This document shows, piece by piece, positions 36,737-45,588 of a stretch of 64,000 nt of DNA. How positions within the stretch are numbered: the stretch's first letter is position 1; the number at the start of each line of letters is the position of its first letter. The notes beneath the pieces are model-generated. The model searched no databases. It was not told the origin of the DNA and worked only from the letters and a program-made list of their open reading frames with translations. A program made the translations under genes and the position numbers. The DNA is from Rhodopirellula baltica. GTDB lineage: Bacteria; Planctomycetota; Planctomycetia; Pirellulales; Pirellulaceae. The stretch covers positions 23,572 through 87,571 of the forward strand of contig PPHI01000031.1 in NCBI GenBank assembly GCA_002901265.1, given 5' to 3'.

Positions 36737-39016
36737 TCAAGTCGTGCTAGTGCCAGTTGCAACGCTGCCAGTTGCAACACTGAAGAGGTCTTCCAAACCG
36801 TGGAACCGCAACGCTTCGAATGTTTTGGGTGCCATGCGATCGACCGGGAAGATAAACGAAATGGACGTCCCGACTCCAAGTGTGGACTCGATGGAGAGCT
36901 CTCCACCAAGTTTGCGACAACAGGACCGCACCGCCGCCATTCCGACACCACGGCCGCTGATGTCCGTCACGGTTTCACGTGTCGAAAAGCCGTCGAACAA
37001 CAGCACGTCTATCAGTTCTTGTTCGGTTGTGGCCGGCAGGCTTCTTTCTTTTGCCAATTCCCGAATTCGTTCCCAATTGATGCCGCGGCCATCGTCAGAA
37101 AGCTTGATCACAAAATGTTCATCAGAAACGACGGTGCTGATTTCGATCCTCCCTGTTTCAGGCTTCCCAACCTCCAAACGCTCTTCTGGTGATTCCAAAC
37201 CGTGGTCGATCGCGTTGCGAACGATATGAACGAATGCGGCCCAGAATTCACTCCATTCGTTCGGCGAAATTCGCAAGTCGCCGCCGCTACAATGAACCTC
37301 GATCTCGCCTTTGCCCAGACGCTTTGCCAAGGCAACCGCTTGTTCCCGAACTCGCCTCATCCGAGCCTCCGTCGGTTCGAGCTTCCAGGACGCCATTCGC
37401 GTCGCAATGTTCTCATGCGGAGCGCGATTCAAAACCGCCACAACCGTTTCGTCATATTCTTTGAACTGGACAACAATGTGATTGTTTTTGTCTCCGATCA
37501 CACGATCAACATATTGTGTCACACAAGCCCAACAGGAAACCAGCTCCTCCATACTCCCGTCATTTGGGAGTTCGTTGTCTTCATGAATCAATTGTTCGAT
37601 CCGGTGGCAAACCTGCCCAAGTCGTTCCAATCCAAAGATCGAAGCGTTGCCCTTGAGCGTGTGCAGACGACGGAGAGTCAAGGTGAGATCATCGCCGTCT
37701 TCGTATTCCAACTGCTTGACCAAGCTATTCGCTTCATTGAAGAATTCTAGAAAGCCGGTTTTGTCATCGGTAATGCAGCCGACGATCGACATCATTTCCC
37801 GCTGCTTCGTTTCCAGATGTTCCTTGTGCACCTGGTTCGAAATATCGGACAAAATCACTGCCAGATGCAACTGGTCCTCGACGTCTCGATACGGCGTACA
37901 CCGAATCGAGAAAGTCCGCCCGTTGGCTTCAAAACGAGCCGGAATCTGGTCAAGCGTGACCTCAACAGGCATCACCTCCAGAAAGACCTCTTCGAGGGCA
38001 AGTTCCAACCAATCGCCGATCGATGGATCAAATCGGCGTACAAAGTCTGGGAAGGTCTCACCCTCGTTGGGAGCTGACAGTTTTCGCTCGACCGCACCCG
38101 ATCGCTCTTCGCTGATTTTGAGGTCTCGATTGACGGTGAAGAAACCTTCGTCAACCGAATTCAGCAGCGTCTGAATATCTCGATTCCGCTTCGATAGATT
38201 TTCCATCGTCACTTGCGACGCCGAGATAGCTTGGTTCATTGCGTTCGCTATTTCGCCAAACTCACCTTCCGATTCGATTTGCAAACGCGCGCTCAAATCA
38301 CCTTCGGCAACCTGCTTCAACGTCTGCAGGGTCAATCGAACATGCTTCAGAATCCTGCGTGACAACAACAGTCCCAACAGAAGCCCTATCGCCGCCGTTA
38401 GCACGTTTCCGATCAGCAAACATTGCTTGGAAAACTGCAGCTCGTGTTCGGCGATGGCGTTCCGCTGCGCGACGCTATCTTGATGGAATGCGATAAACGA
38501 CTCGACACTCTGATAGACGCGTTCATGCAGCGGAGGAATCTCTTTGGAAAACAACTCAAGTGCATCTTCGGTAGCGAACACCGTGCACTCGTCGAGAAGT
38601 TTCCAGATCGGCCGGTGAGTCTCGACCAATTTGGGTGCGCTTTCGGCGATCGCAGCGGCTCGTACTCTTCCCTCCGGTGTAAACGGAATCTCTAAGAGAC
38701 GCCGCGACGCATTGGTCAGCACATCGCCCTGGCGTCGGGCCTCGGCCAAATGTTGCTCCCGCTCTTCGAGATCAAAAACCGAAGCGGCTTTCAGCGTTTC
38801 GACCCCCATTTTCGTCAGGGCGAGCTCTGCTTGAGCCGACGCTTGGGCTGCCGGCAGACTTCTCGACACGATCTCGTCGAGACTGTAGCCAACACGCTCG
38901 TATGCGACGATACAAATTAGCGTGGCGGCAACCATCAAAATCACCGGTGTCACCACGATCACCATAATCGCAACGCTCGTTCGTTGCAGCAAACGTCCTG
39001 ACTGGTTGGAAAGCAT
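36737..39016 (-). CDS. CheA-like membrane histidine kinase with HAMP, PAS and Hpt domains
   Basis: 759 residues. TM1 about 16-38, periplasmic helical sensor, TM2 about 203-223, HAMP about 222-275. A PAS-like module follows (LLNSVDEGFFTVN onward). The Hpt domain has its phospho-acceptor His in LRRLHTLKGNASIFG near residue 454. The CheA-type ATPase has N box HIVRNAIDHGLESPEER, G1 DDGRGI, DGFSTRETVTDISGRGVG and GTSISFIFP. No C-terminal CheW-like (P5) domain is present and no receiver domain, so the partner regulator must be elsewhere. The extreme C-terminus SVATGSVATG comes from a 15-base tandem duplication. Confidence 0.88.
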   Translation of the reverse strand: MLSNQSGRLLQRTSVAIMVIVVTPVILMVAATLICIVAYERVGYSLDEIVSRSLPAAQASAQAELALTKMGVETLKAASVFDLEEREQHLAEARRQGDVLTNASRRLLEIPFTPEGRVRAAAIAESAPKLVETHRPIWKLLDECTVFATEDALELFSKEIPPLHERVYQSVESFIAFHQDSVAQRNAIAEHELQFSKQCLLIGNVLTAAIGLLLGLLLSRRILKHVRLTLQTLKQVAEGDLSARLQIESEGEFGEIANAMNQAISASQVTMENLSKRNRDIQTLLNSVDEGFFTVNRDLKISEERSGAVERKLSAPNEGETFPDFVRRFDPSIGDWLELALEEVFLEVMPVEVTLDQIPARFEANGRTFSIRCTPYRDVEDQLHLAVILSDISNQVHKEHLETKQREMMSIVGCITDDKTGFLEFFNEANSLVKQLEYEDGDDLTLTLRRLHTLKGNASIFGLERLGQVCHRIEQLIHEDNELPNDGSMEELVSCWACVTQYVDRVIGDKNNHIVVQFKEYDETVVAVLNRAPHENIATRMASWKLEPTEARMRRVREQAVALAKRLGKGEIEVHCSGGDLRISPNEWSEFWAAFVHIVRNAIDHGLESPEERLEVGKPETGRIEISTVVSDEHFVIKLSDDGRGINWERIRELAKERSLPATTEQELIDVLLFDGFSTRETVTDISGRGVGMAAVRSCCRKLGGELSIESTLGVGTSISFIFPVDRMAPKTFEALRFHGLEDLFSVATGSVATGTSTT

Positions 39017-39235
39017 ATGATTCGGTCCCTTTTAAAATTAGCCAGCGATTGAACCTAGCTCAATCCACTCAGCCAACAGGCCCGACCTTCACGATCGTCG
39101 CTTAACCCCGGATCACTGTCCGTAAACCGGCGGTGACAACGATCAGATGTCCAGATTCCGACAAGTCCAAACAACGGCCATCCACTTAGCACAAGCGAAA
39201 GGGGTGATCGCTCCATCCCCAAGAAAATCCGTGCT

Positions 39236-39406
39236 ATGAACGATAAAAAGCTGGATGTCTTGATCGAAAGCCGGTCGGTCAAAGAAACGCTGATTCTGCA
39301 GAGTTGGAGAAGAAGAGCTGGGGCATCCAACCAGTGGCGATCGATCCACGACGTGCTGATCGGCCAGCCCACTTTATCGACCGACCAGGAACGAATGGTT
39401 TGCTAA
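39236..39406 (+). CDS. Possible small protein (56 aa)
   Basis: ATG frame MNDKKLDVLIESRSVKETL ending in TAA, polar and helix-forming. No Shine-Dalgarno is obvious and no family is recognised. It sits alone in a gene-poor stretch and could be chance or a remnant. Confidence 0.22.
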   Translation: MNDKKLDVLIESRSVKETLILQSWRRRAGASNQWRSIHDVLIGQPTLSTDQERMVC

Positions 39407-39884
39407 GACCGGACAACTCAGGGTCCGTATTTTATCCCATGATCAATATCAATCCGGTCCCGCGGTCGCGGGAGCAACTTGAAGTTGGCTTTCATGAGTG
39501 GCACCATTCACGATTCACGGTGTCCATTCCTTGGCTTGGCAAATCGACGCAACAGCGGCAGCGACGCCGGCCTCTCCGGGGCGAGCCAGGCCCACTCCAA
39601 TCGCGATTCTTAACCTAGTTGCAGCCGTACCCGATCGGTGAATGCTGCTTTGACTCCGGAGGAGTCCGTGTCGGTAGCTCGGGGTGGCAACCCCGAGACA
39701 GCGACACAAACCACACACCCACCCCGGACGGAGCCGGCGGTGCGAATTCAGCAATTCGCATGCCTTCAGTATGAACTTCGCCGCAACCTGAACGTTAGCC
39801 GCGTTGAAACCTCAGACGCTTGATGGATGGCATCATTCGGTGATGAAACGTGCTCGTCGTTCCAAGACAATCGTTGAGCAGCCA
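39407..39884. other. Gene-poor stretch with hairpin repeats
   Basis: No convincing gene. It contains ACTCCGGAGGAGT and CTCGGGGTGGCAACCCCGAG, both perfect or near-perfect hairpins, around 39652-39701. A 'GACGGAGCCGGCGGTGCG' block lies just beyond. These look like short dispersed repeats. Confidence 0.5.
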
Positions 39885-40195
39885 TCAGAGTGAACTTCTT
39901 GCAACAGTGATCGGTTTGAAATATTGCCACGTCAACAGGGGATCGGTCTTCATCATCCAGTCAGCGACTTCCTTCGAAAAACAGGGTAAAGCGGGAAGAT
40001 CAGGCGACAGAACAAGACTTGATGCCGGTGCAACGTATTCTTCTTCTGGTTCGGGCAGCTGATCGCATGGAACAGCAGCTCCACAGCTGCTGCAGAATCC
40101 AGCACGTCGCTTCGTTGCTGACGCGATAGACGCTTCCAGCAGAATCAACCAGCCATGTGATTGAACAGTTTTTGTCTTGTCTTTGCCTCGTCACT
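39885..40195 (-). pseudogene. Decayed GFA-family (glutathione-dependent formaldehyde-activating-like) gene
   Basis: The minus strand encodes, in one frame, RRAGFCSSCGAAVP, then VAPASSLVLSPDLPALPCF and KEVADWM. This is the C-terminal half of the small CENP-V/GFA zinc family (second CxxCG zinc motif followed by the 'VPAGSL' strand). The preceding residues SVYRVSNEA, expected just before it, lie in a different frame. There is therefore a frameshift, and the N-terminal zinc-binding half is missing. Remnant, not expressed as a working enzyme. Confidence 0.5.
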
Positions 40196-40485
40196 TGATA
40201 AGCCCGGTGGCACTAACGCTGCGGCTGCCCATCACGGTGCGGTAAACAAGTGCTTTGCATCTTCGATGCCGGTTTTGAATTGAAACATGGCAAGCCTCTG
40301 ATGAGCTGATGGTGCTCAAGCCAACCACTCAAGCAAAGGCTCGCCATGCACACTAGGCTTACTGAATCAGATTCGAGGACTCAAAGCGAAATTGATCGAA
40401 TCTTTGCATTCGCCACACCTGACACCGCTTCAGGTAACGTGGAAACAACTGGGCGGCGTGGCAGCCCGATGCGCGGTCGGTTCGG

Positions 40486-40550
40486 AGAACCGAGCGACAT
40501 TGTCGCTCAGCTCTCCGAGCTGATAGCGTCTCCACGAGTGTAGGATTTAG
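40486..40550 (+). repeat. 65-bp direct repeat, copy 1
   Basis: Sequence around ACATTGTCGCTCAGCTCTCC, GAGCTGATAGCGTCTCCACGAGT and a final TTTAG. It matches 44346-44410 with only a few differences, in the same orientation, on the other side of the large surface-protein gene. It holds the palindrome AGCTCTCCGAGCT-like core and no coding sequence. Confidence 0.75.
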
Positions 40551-40601
40551 TTCAACGTTCCAATCTTTCGTTGTGATTGCTCACCGGGGAACGCAGGGGA
40601 G

Positions 40602-43601
40602 TTACTTGTTGTTTCCCTTTCCATTCCCTTTGCCGCCGCCTCCATTGCCTTTGCCTTGGAGCACGCTGATTGACTGGGTCACAGCAAAGGATTCACCGTC
40701 GACGGTGTTCCCTGACAGCGTGGCGTCGGTGTCATTCGCGTCCAATCCGGTCAGGGTGACATCGAACGAAGCAATCAAATCTAAAACGCCATCCCCGTTT
40801 AGATCTTCATAACGGACACGTGGCGTCTGATGTTTCTTGTGCCGAGAGAGCGAGTCTTCGGTTCCGGTAGCCCCGAAAAGCAGTGAGTCGACATCAATAT
40901 CGGCAGGGTCAAAGCTATCGCTCGATAGCATCGCAACGTCCACCAAACCTCGTTTCAACGAAATTGCATTGGTGTCGTCGCCCGGCTGGATATCGATATC
41001 TTCGAAGACGTCCGTCAATTCGATTGTTACCGTGGCCACCGACGACAATGCTCCATCGGACACAGAGACCTGCAACGTGAATTCGCTGGTGGTTTCGTAA
41101 TCAAGCAACGAAGCGTCGTTGACCGTGACATTTCCAGCGCTGTCGACTGCGAAGGCACCCGGGTGACTTTCTCCGACCACGGAGTAGCGAAGCGAATCGC
41201 CCTCGGGGTCACTTGCCGACAGACTGCCGACCAACGTTCCTGGATCGGAATTTTCAGCGGCGACCAAGGTTTGGTCGGCTATCACAGGCGGATCATTCAC
41301 CGGGGTCACGTCAATCAGCACCGAGGTACGTGATTGGTTGCCAAACGCGTCTTGCACGTTGTACGAAAAACCGGCCTGTCCAACGAAGTCGGCGTCCGGG
41401 GTGAACGTGACAGTGCCATCAACGTTCTGTTCGACCTGCCCGCCAACGACGCTGACGATCCGCTCGATTTCGAGCGAGTCGCCATCCACATCCGAATCAT
41501 TCTGCAGAATGTCGATCACGACAGGGGTCTCTTCAGGGGTCGAGGCATAGTCGGGATTGGCGACGGGGCCCTGATTTTCAAACGCACCAATATCGACCGC
41601 GCCAAATGTCGGGCGACCGAAGCCGCGCTGATCCACCGTCGGAATAGAAAGGTTCGGTGCCGGGTTCTGTCCATCGGGCGCACCGGCATCGAGTGCGGGG
41701 CTGCCTGTTAACAAAGCGTGAGTCCGCGTGGGACCACCGTTGTCTTGCAGCGGAGCCAGCCGAGCGTCTTGCCCGACGAGATCACCCACCGCATTGAAAA
41801 GGGACGCATTGCTAGGGTCCGATACCAAGTTGTTTCCGAGACTGAACACCGACTGGTTTGGATCCGAGACATCCGACGGCATGCTGACCGAAGAGGTTCC
41901 CGGCGCGGTGTTTCCATCAAAAATGGTGTTAATCACCAACGTTTGACCAGAAATTGCGAAGAGGCCACCACCGAACAGCGGCGCTCCCGTCGGCGATCGT
42001 CCGGCCGCATTGTTTGCAATCGTGCTATTGATCAGATGAACCGGTCCGCTGCCGGTGCGAGACATCATCCCGCCTCCATTCCCGTAAAGCGCCGTGTTTC
42101 CAGAGATCGTTGTATTGACCAAGTAGGCTTCGCGACCGGCCATCCACAGTCCCCCGCCTCCGCCGTACAGCCCCGATACACCGCTACGGTTATTGGCAAG
42201 CGTCGATCCATCGATCAGCAGCGAGCCATTTTGCACGGCGACTCCGCCGCCTGAGTAAAAGGACGTGTTTTCGCTAATCTCGGAGTCGTCGATTTCAGTG
42301 TTCGAACTGTCGCTGTAGACCCCGCCGCCGTCGCCGTTGGAAACGTTGTATCGAATTTGTGAATTCTGAATGGTTAGCAAGCCGCCGCCGGTTTGGTTGA
42401 TCCCGCCGCCATCGACGCGTTCCTCGATGGTCTCCGAACCGTTGCCGACGATGGTGGTGTCCACAATGGAGACTTCGCTGACGGAGACGAAATACGCCCC
42501 GCGGAAGATGTTTGATTCAAAGGTGGAATCCTCGATGGAAGTGGTCAGCGGCTGGTTGGTGCCTTCATTGCTGACACGGATACCGGCCAATGCATTTTGC
42601 CTTGAGTTCACGCCAGTCACTTGCACGGAACCGGACGTTTCGAACAACCCGATTCCCATTCCGGCACTTTCTGCAACGACCGTGTCACGGATCACGATGT
42701 CGTGATTGTCACGCCCATAGATTCCGGCGAACAGCGAATTTGGAGTTCGGATCCCATTGCGAACGACCAGTGTTCCTTCGATATTTCCACTCGAGACCGA
42801 ACGAAAATTGATTCCGTTGACCGCGTTGTAGTCGAAAAAGGATCCAGTGATTGAAACGGAATCGGCGGTGCCGACGTAGATCCCGTTGTTGTCATTCCCG
42901 TTGAAGTAGCTATTGGTCAACTGGATGTCGCCCATGGCGAAAAAGTATGCGCCGTTGTTCACATTGCCATTGGCGGTGACGTCGTCGGTCGAAAACGAAA
43001 GGAGCTCTCGACCGAAGATTCCGTTGCTGCCGTTACCATCGAAACGACTATGGGTGATGCTGACATCGCCGGCAAAAATTGCGGCAAACCCGCTCAGTTG
43101 GTTTTCATAGGACTTCACTTGATCAACGATCAGAGTGTGTGGAATGGTGCCGGTAGCGCCCAAGGCTTGGATACCGTCTCGGCCGCCGGTGACGTCGAAG
43201 TTGCGAAGAGCGACGTAGCCGCCAAGTTGCGGTTGGATCGAGATCGTGTTGGTTGAGACGGCTGCCAAGCTTCCGTCAATGACCACGCCGTTTTCGCCGC
43301 CCGGTCCAGCGCCGTCCATTCCCTCCAGTTCCAGACGCCCGTCCTGGTTCGCGATCGAGAGGTTTTCGAAATAGGTTCCCGGAGCGATTCGAATGACGTC
43401 ATCTTCACCCCCATTCGCGCTCGCGACATTGATAGCCGCTTGGATCGACAGGAAATCTCCGCCGCCAGTGGAGTCCACCACGTACGCAGCAAGCAAGCGA
43501 CGCGCCTCCACCGCCTCGAGTCGAAGCGTACGGCGACGCGAACCACTTCGTGAACGCGATTGCTGCTGGGATCGAAAACCAAAAAACTCTCTGAAAGCCA
43601 T
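40602..43601 (-). CDS. Large surface protein: LEPR-XLL start, parallel beta-helix, Ig/cadherin domains
   Basis: About 1000 residues. The N-terminus MAFREFFGFR, then SRRRTLRLEAVEARRLLAAY, is the planctomycete LEPR-XLL type export motif. Residues about 60-560 form right-handed beta-helix repeats (ISITGSFFDYNAVNG-type rungs, many N-G turns), as in pectate-lyase-like adhesins. After about 690 come an Ig-like tandem domain (TPEETPVVIDILQNDSDVDG), a cadherin domain (LVAAENSDPGTLVGSL) and an EF-hand-like repeat (YEDLNGDGVLDLI). The end is GKGNGGGGKGNGKGNN. Start at 43601 is chosen by the motif; upstream codons to 43847 are leader. Flanked by 65-bp direct repeats. Confidence 0.85.
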   Translation of the reverse strand: MAFREFFGFRSQQQSRSRSGSRRRTLRLEAVEARRLLAAYVVDSTGGGDFLSIQAAINVASANGGEDDVIRIAPGTYFENLSIANQDGRLELEGMDGAGPGGENGVVIDGSLAAVSTNTISIQPQLGGYVALRNFDVTGGRDGIQALGATGTIPHTLIVDQVKSYENQLSGFAAIFAGDVSITHSRFDGNGSNGIFGRELLSFSTDDVTANGNVNNGAYFFAMGDIQLTNSYFNGNDNNGIYVGTADSVSITGSFFDYNAVNGINFRSVSSGNIEGTLVVRNGIRTPNSLFAGIYGRDNHDIVIRDTVVAESAGMGIGLFETSGSVQVTGVNSRQNALAGIRVSNEGTNQPLTTSIEDSTFESNIFRGAYFVSVSEVSIVDTTIVGNGSETIEERVDGGGINQTGGGLLTIQNSQIRYNVSNGDGGGVYSDSSNTEIDDSEISENTSFYSGGGVAVQNGSLLIDGSTLANNRSGVSGLYGGGGGLWMAGREAYLVNTTISGNTALYGNGGGMMSRTGSGPVHLINSTIANNAAGRSPTGAPLFGGGLFAISGQTLVINTIFDGNTAPGTSSVSMPSDVSDPNQSVFSLGNNLVSDPSNASLFNAVGDLVGQDARLAPLQDNGGPTRTHALLTGSPALDAGAPDGQNPAPNLSIPTVDQRGFGRPTFGAVDIGAFENQGPVANPDYASTPEETPVVIDILQNDSDVDGDSLEIERIVSVVGGQVEQNVDGTVTFTPDADFVGQAGFSYNVQDAFGNQSRTSVLIDVTPVNDPPVIADQTLVAAENSDPGTLVGSLSASDPEGDSLRYSVVGESHPGAFAVDSAGNVTVNDASLLDYETTSEFTLQVSVSDGALSSVATVTIELTDVFEDIDIQPGDDTNAISLKRGLVDVAMLSSDSFDPADIDVDSLLFGATGTEDSLSRHKKHQTPRVRYEDLNGDGVLDLIASFDVTLTGLDANDTDATLSGNTVDGESFAVTQSISVLQGKGNGGGGKGNGKGNNK

Positions 43602-45144
43602 CGATAGGTGCTCCGCATCGCAGTGAAAATACGCTGGGGAACAGCATCCTGACCCCCGGCCTCCATCCAAAACCGGGGTGCGTGACCCCAGCCTCAAGGG
43701 CGGTGATTCTAACGGAGAATTGCCGCGTGGGGGCGCTAGCTGCCTGTCGGCGTTCAGGATTCGCGAAAAAGCTCGCGAGACAGAGTCCCCTGGTTGCGTG
43801 ATTGGGGACTTTGGAACCGAACCATCGACCCTATTGATCTGGATCACTAATGGGCAGTGCCGATATTTTTCTTGGCGGTGTAGCGCAGTACGCCGCTCAC
43901 CGGCCCATCTCTACTTTTCGATCGGTTGAGTACGTACGATGCAGTCCTGGACTGCCATTTGTTTTCTTGCACAAAGGAGCATTCGGAGGCGAACTGTGAC
44001 CGTTGAGGGCAAGCCATGAGCGGAATTGAATTCCAGCCCGCCGAACAGGAAGAACAGCAGCGACCGGCTCTGATTAGCGTTTCATTAGTGCAGATTAGTG
44101 TTCCCAAATTGCCAACCACTTATCATCTCTAATCGAACACGAATCCGATTCGGGAGGCATGAGTCGAGCAAGGTGAAGACTGACGCTGAGGTTACCAGTC
44201 TCGATGACTGGGAAAACGCGAGCCTCGACTTCTTTCGCCCTGGCCGATTGCGGGGCTCCCGAGTTTGCGTGAGCGTGTTAACCAACCATTGACGGAAGAT
44301 GGGCTCAGGGCGGTTCGCTGGTGTGTCAGGCCAGGCAGGGCCTACAGAACCGAGCAACATTGTCGCTCAGCTCTCCGAGCTGATAGCGTCTCCACGAGTC
44401 TGGGGTTTAGGTCCTTGTTCGCCGAAGAGCAAAAAGTTACGCGGACTGGATTTGTTCGATTGATCGCTTTTCGAGGGCGTTGATGCACTTTTGACGATGA
44501 CGATTACTCGTTCCTTCAATGCCTTTTCCGGCTGGATTCCAAAGGCTCCAGCGACGGCCGAACACCACCGGGTGAAATTGACCTTCAGCCAATCGTTCGC
44601 TTTGCATTCAGGTTCCTACGGCGTTGCCGCAGGCTACGATGATTGAGGCCTTCGGCCAAAGGTGAGTGGGCCGACGATGGTCCCGAAATCGCTGCCCAAT
44701 TCTCCGAGGAAACTCGCGATCAGTGTTTCGATTTGGCGTGATTGAGTTGGCACTGGTCCAAGTGCTTCGGCAAGGCCTCATGCATCGGTCGTTCGAAATC
44801 GATGCGAGAGTGCACAAGGCAACAGGTCACCAGCTTCATCGCGGCCAAGCAATCGCAACGGCATGCTTCGACAAGTGCAGTTCTGAGCTTGCTTGCCATC
44901 GGCAAAGCATCAGTACAACAAGACGCTCGGGATCGTGGTACGCCAAATCTAAAATATATTTCAATCGTTTGATTCGGAGTGGCATTGTCGTATGCGACTG
45001 AAGTCAGATCAACGGCTCATCACCCGCTGAACAATTGCTGGTTGATATCCAATCGCTTGTTGGCACAATAGATAGAGCCAATTACTGCTGCTCTTGATGC
45101 TCCAAGATGCGTCACGAGTGCTAGACACTTTTAGTCACTTGTTT
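43602..45144. other. Gene-poor, repeat-containing stretch
   Basis: About 1.5 kb with no gene I can support. It holds the 65-bp direct repeat copy at 44346 and a hairpin (GAGGCCTTCGGCC) near 44647. Scattered short frames without conserved motifs are present. The right half becomes AT-rich towards the toxin locus. It may contain decayed mobile DNA, but no transposase motif could be recognised. Confidence 0.5.
44346..44410 (+). repeat. 65-bp direct repeat, copy 2
   Basis: Near-identical to 40486-40550 (offset 3860 bases), same orientation. The small differences are CGAC to CAAC near the start and GTAGGATTTAG to CTGGGGTTTAG at the end. Confidence 0.75.
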
Positions 45145-45588
45145 TCATTGCTGATTTTCAAGCATTTCCAGGAATTCAGCAAAGCCTATGGCGATCTCAT
45201 CACATTGTTGATGTTCTTCGCTATTCCAGATTACAATCCGTGGGGTGCCCGTACTCCCATAATCAAAGCACAAGTACGCACCGTGCGGCATCGCAGCAAA
45301 TGGCACCAATGTTTTGCGGACTCCAGCTTCCGTCATCCAATTCTTAACAACGTTAATATTAAACTGTTTGATCGCCGGAGAAGATTTGTAGCTGTCGGAA
45401 AAGTTCAGGAATCGTTCGATACTCCCCCAGTTAAACATCCCGTTTACCGGGATTCCGCCGTGGTATTCTCGTATATATTTGACATAGGTTTGGTCAAGTT
45501 TCAAACCGGATTCGGCTAATTCATCGACGAGTTCGTCAAACTCCTCTTCAAAAACTATGCCCAACAGCGAATTTGGTATGTATTTCAT
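45145..45588 (-). CDS. SUKH (SMI1/KNR4) family immunity protein
   Basis: 147 residues with the SUKH-1 pattern: LVDELAESGLKLDQTYVKYIREYHGGIPVNGMF at the start, LVPFAAMPHGAYLCFDYGSTGTPRIVIWN, and a C-terminal helix EIAIGFAEFLEMLEN. SUKH proteins are the commonest immunity proteins of polymorphic nuclease toxins. Its ATG overlaps the toxin stop (ATGA), the usual toxin-then-immunity order with coupled translation. Codon use here is more AT-rich than in neighbouring housekeeping genes, which suggests transfer. Confidence 0.85.
   Translation of the reverse strand: MKYIPNSLLGIVFEEEFDELVDELAESGLKLDQTYVKYIREYHGGIPVNGMFNWGSIERFLNFSDSYKSSPAIKQFNINVVKNWMTEAGVRKTLVPFAAMPHGAYLCFDYGSTGTPRIVIWNSEEHQQCDEIAIGFAEFLEMLENQQ

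Noticed and set aside
43602..45144. Transposase remnants in the repeat-rich block
   Set aside because: Several short frames were inspected but none shows DDE, HTH or serine-recombinase motifs.
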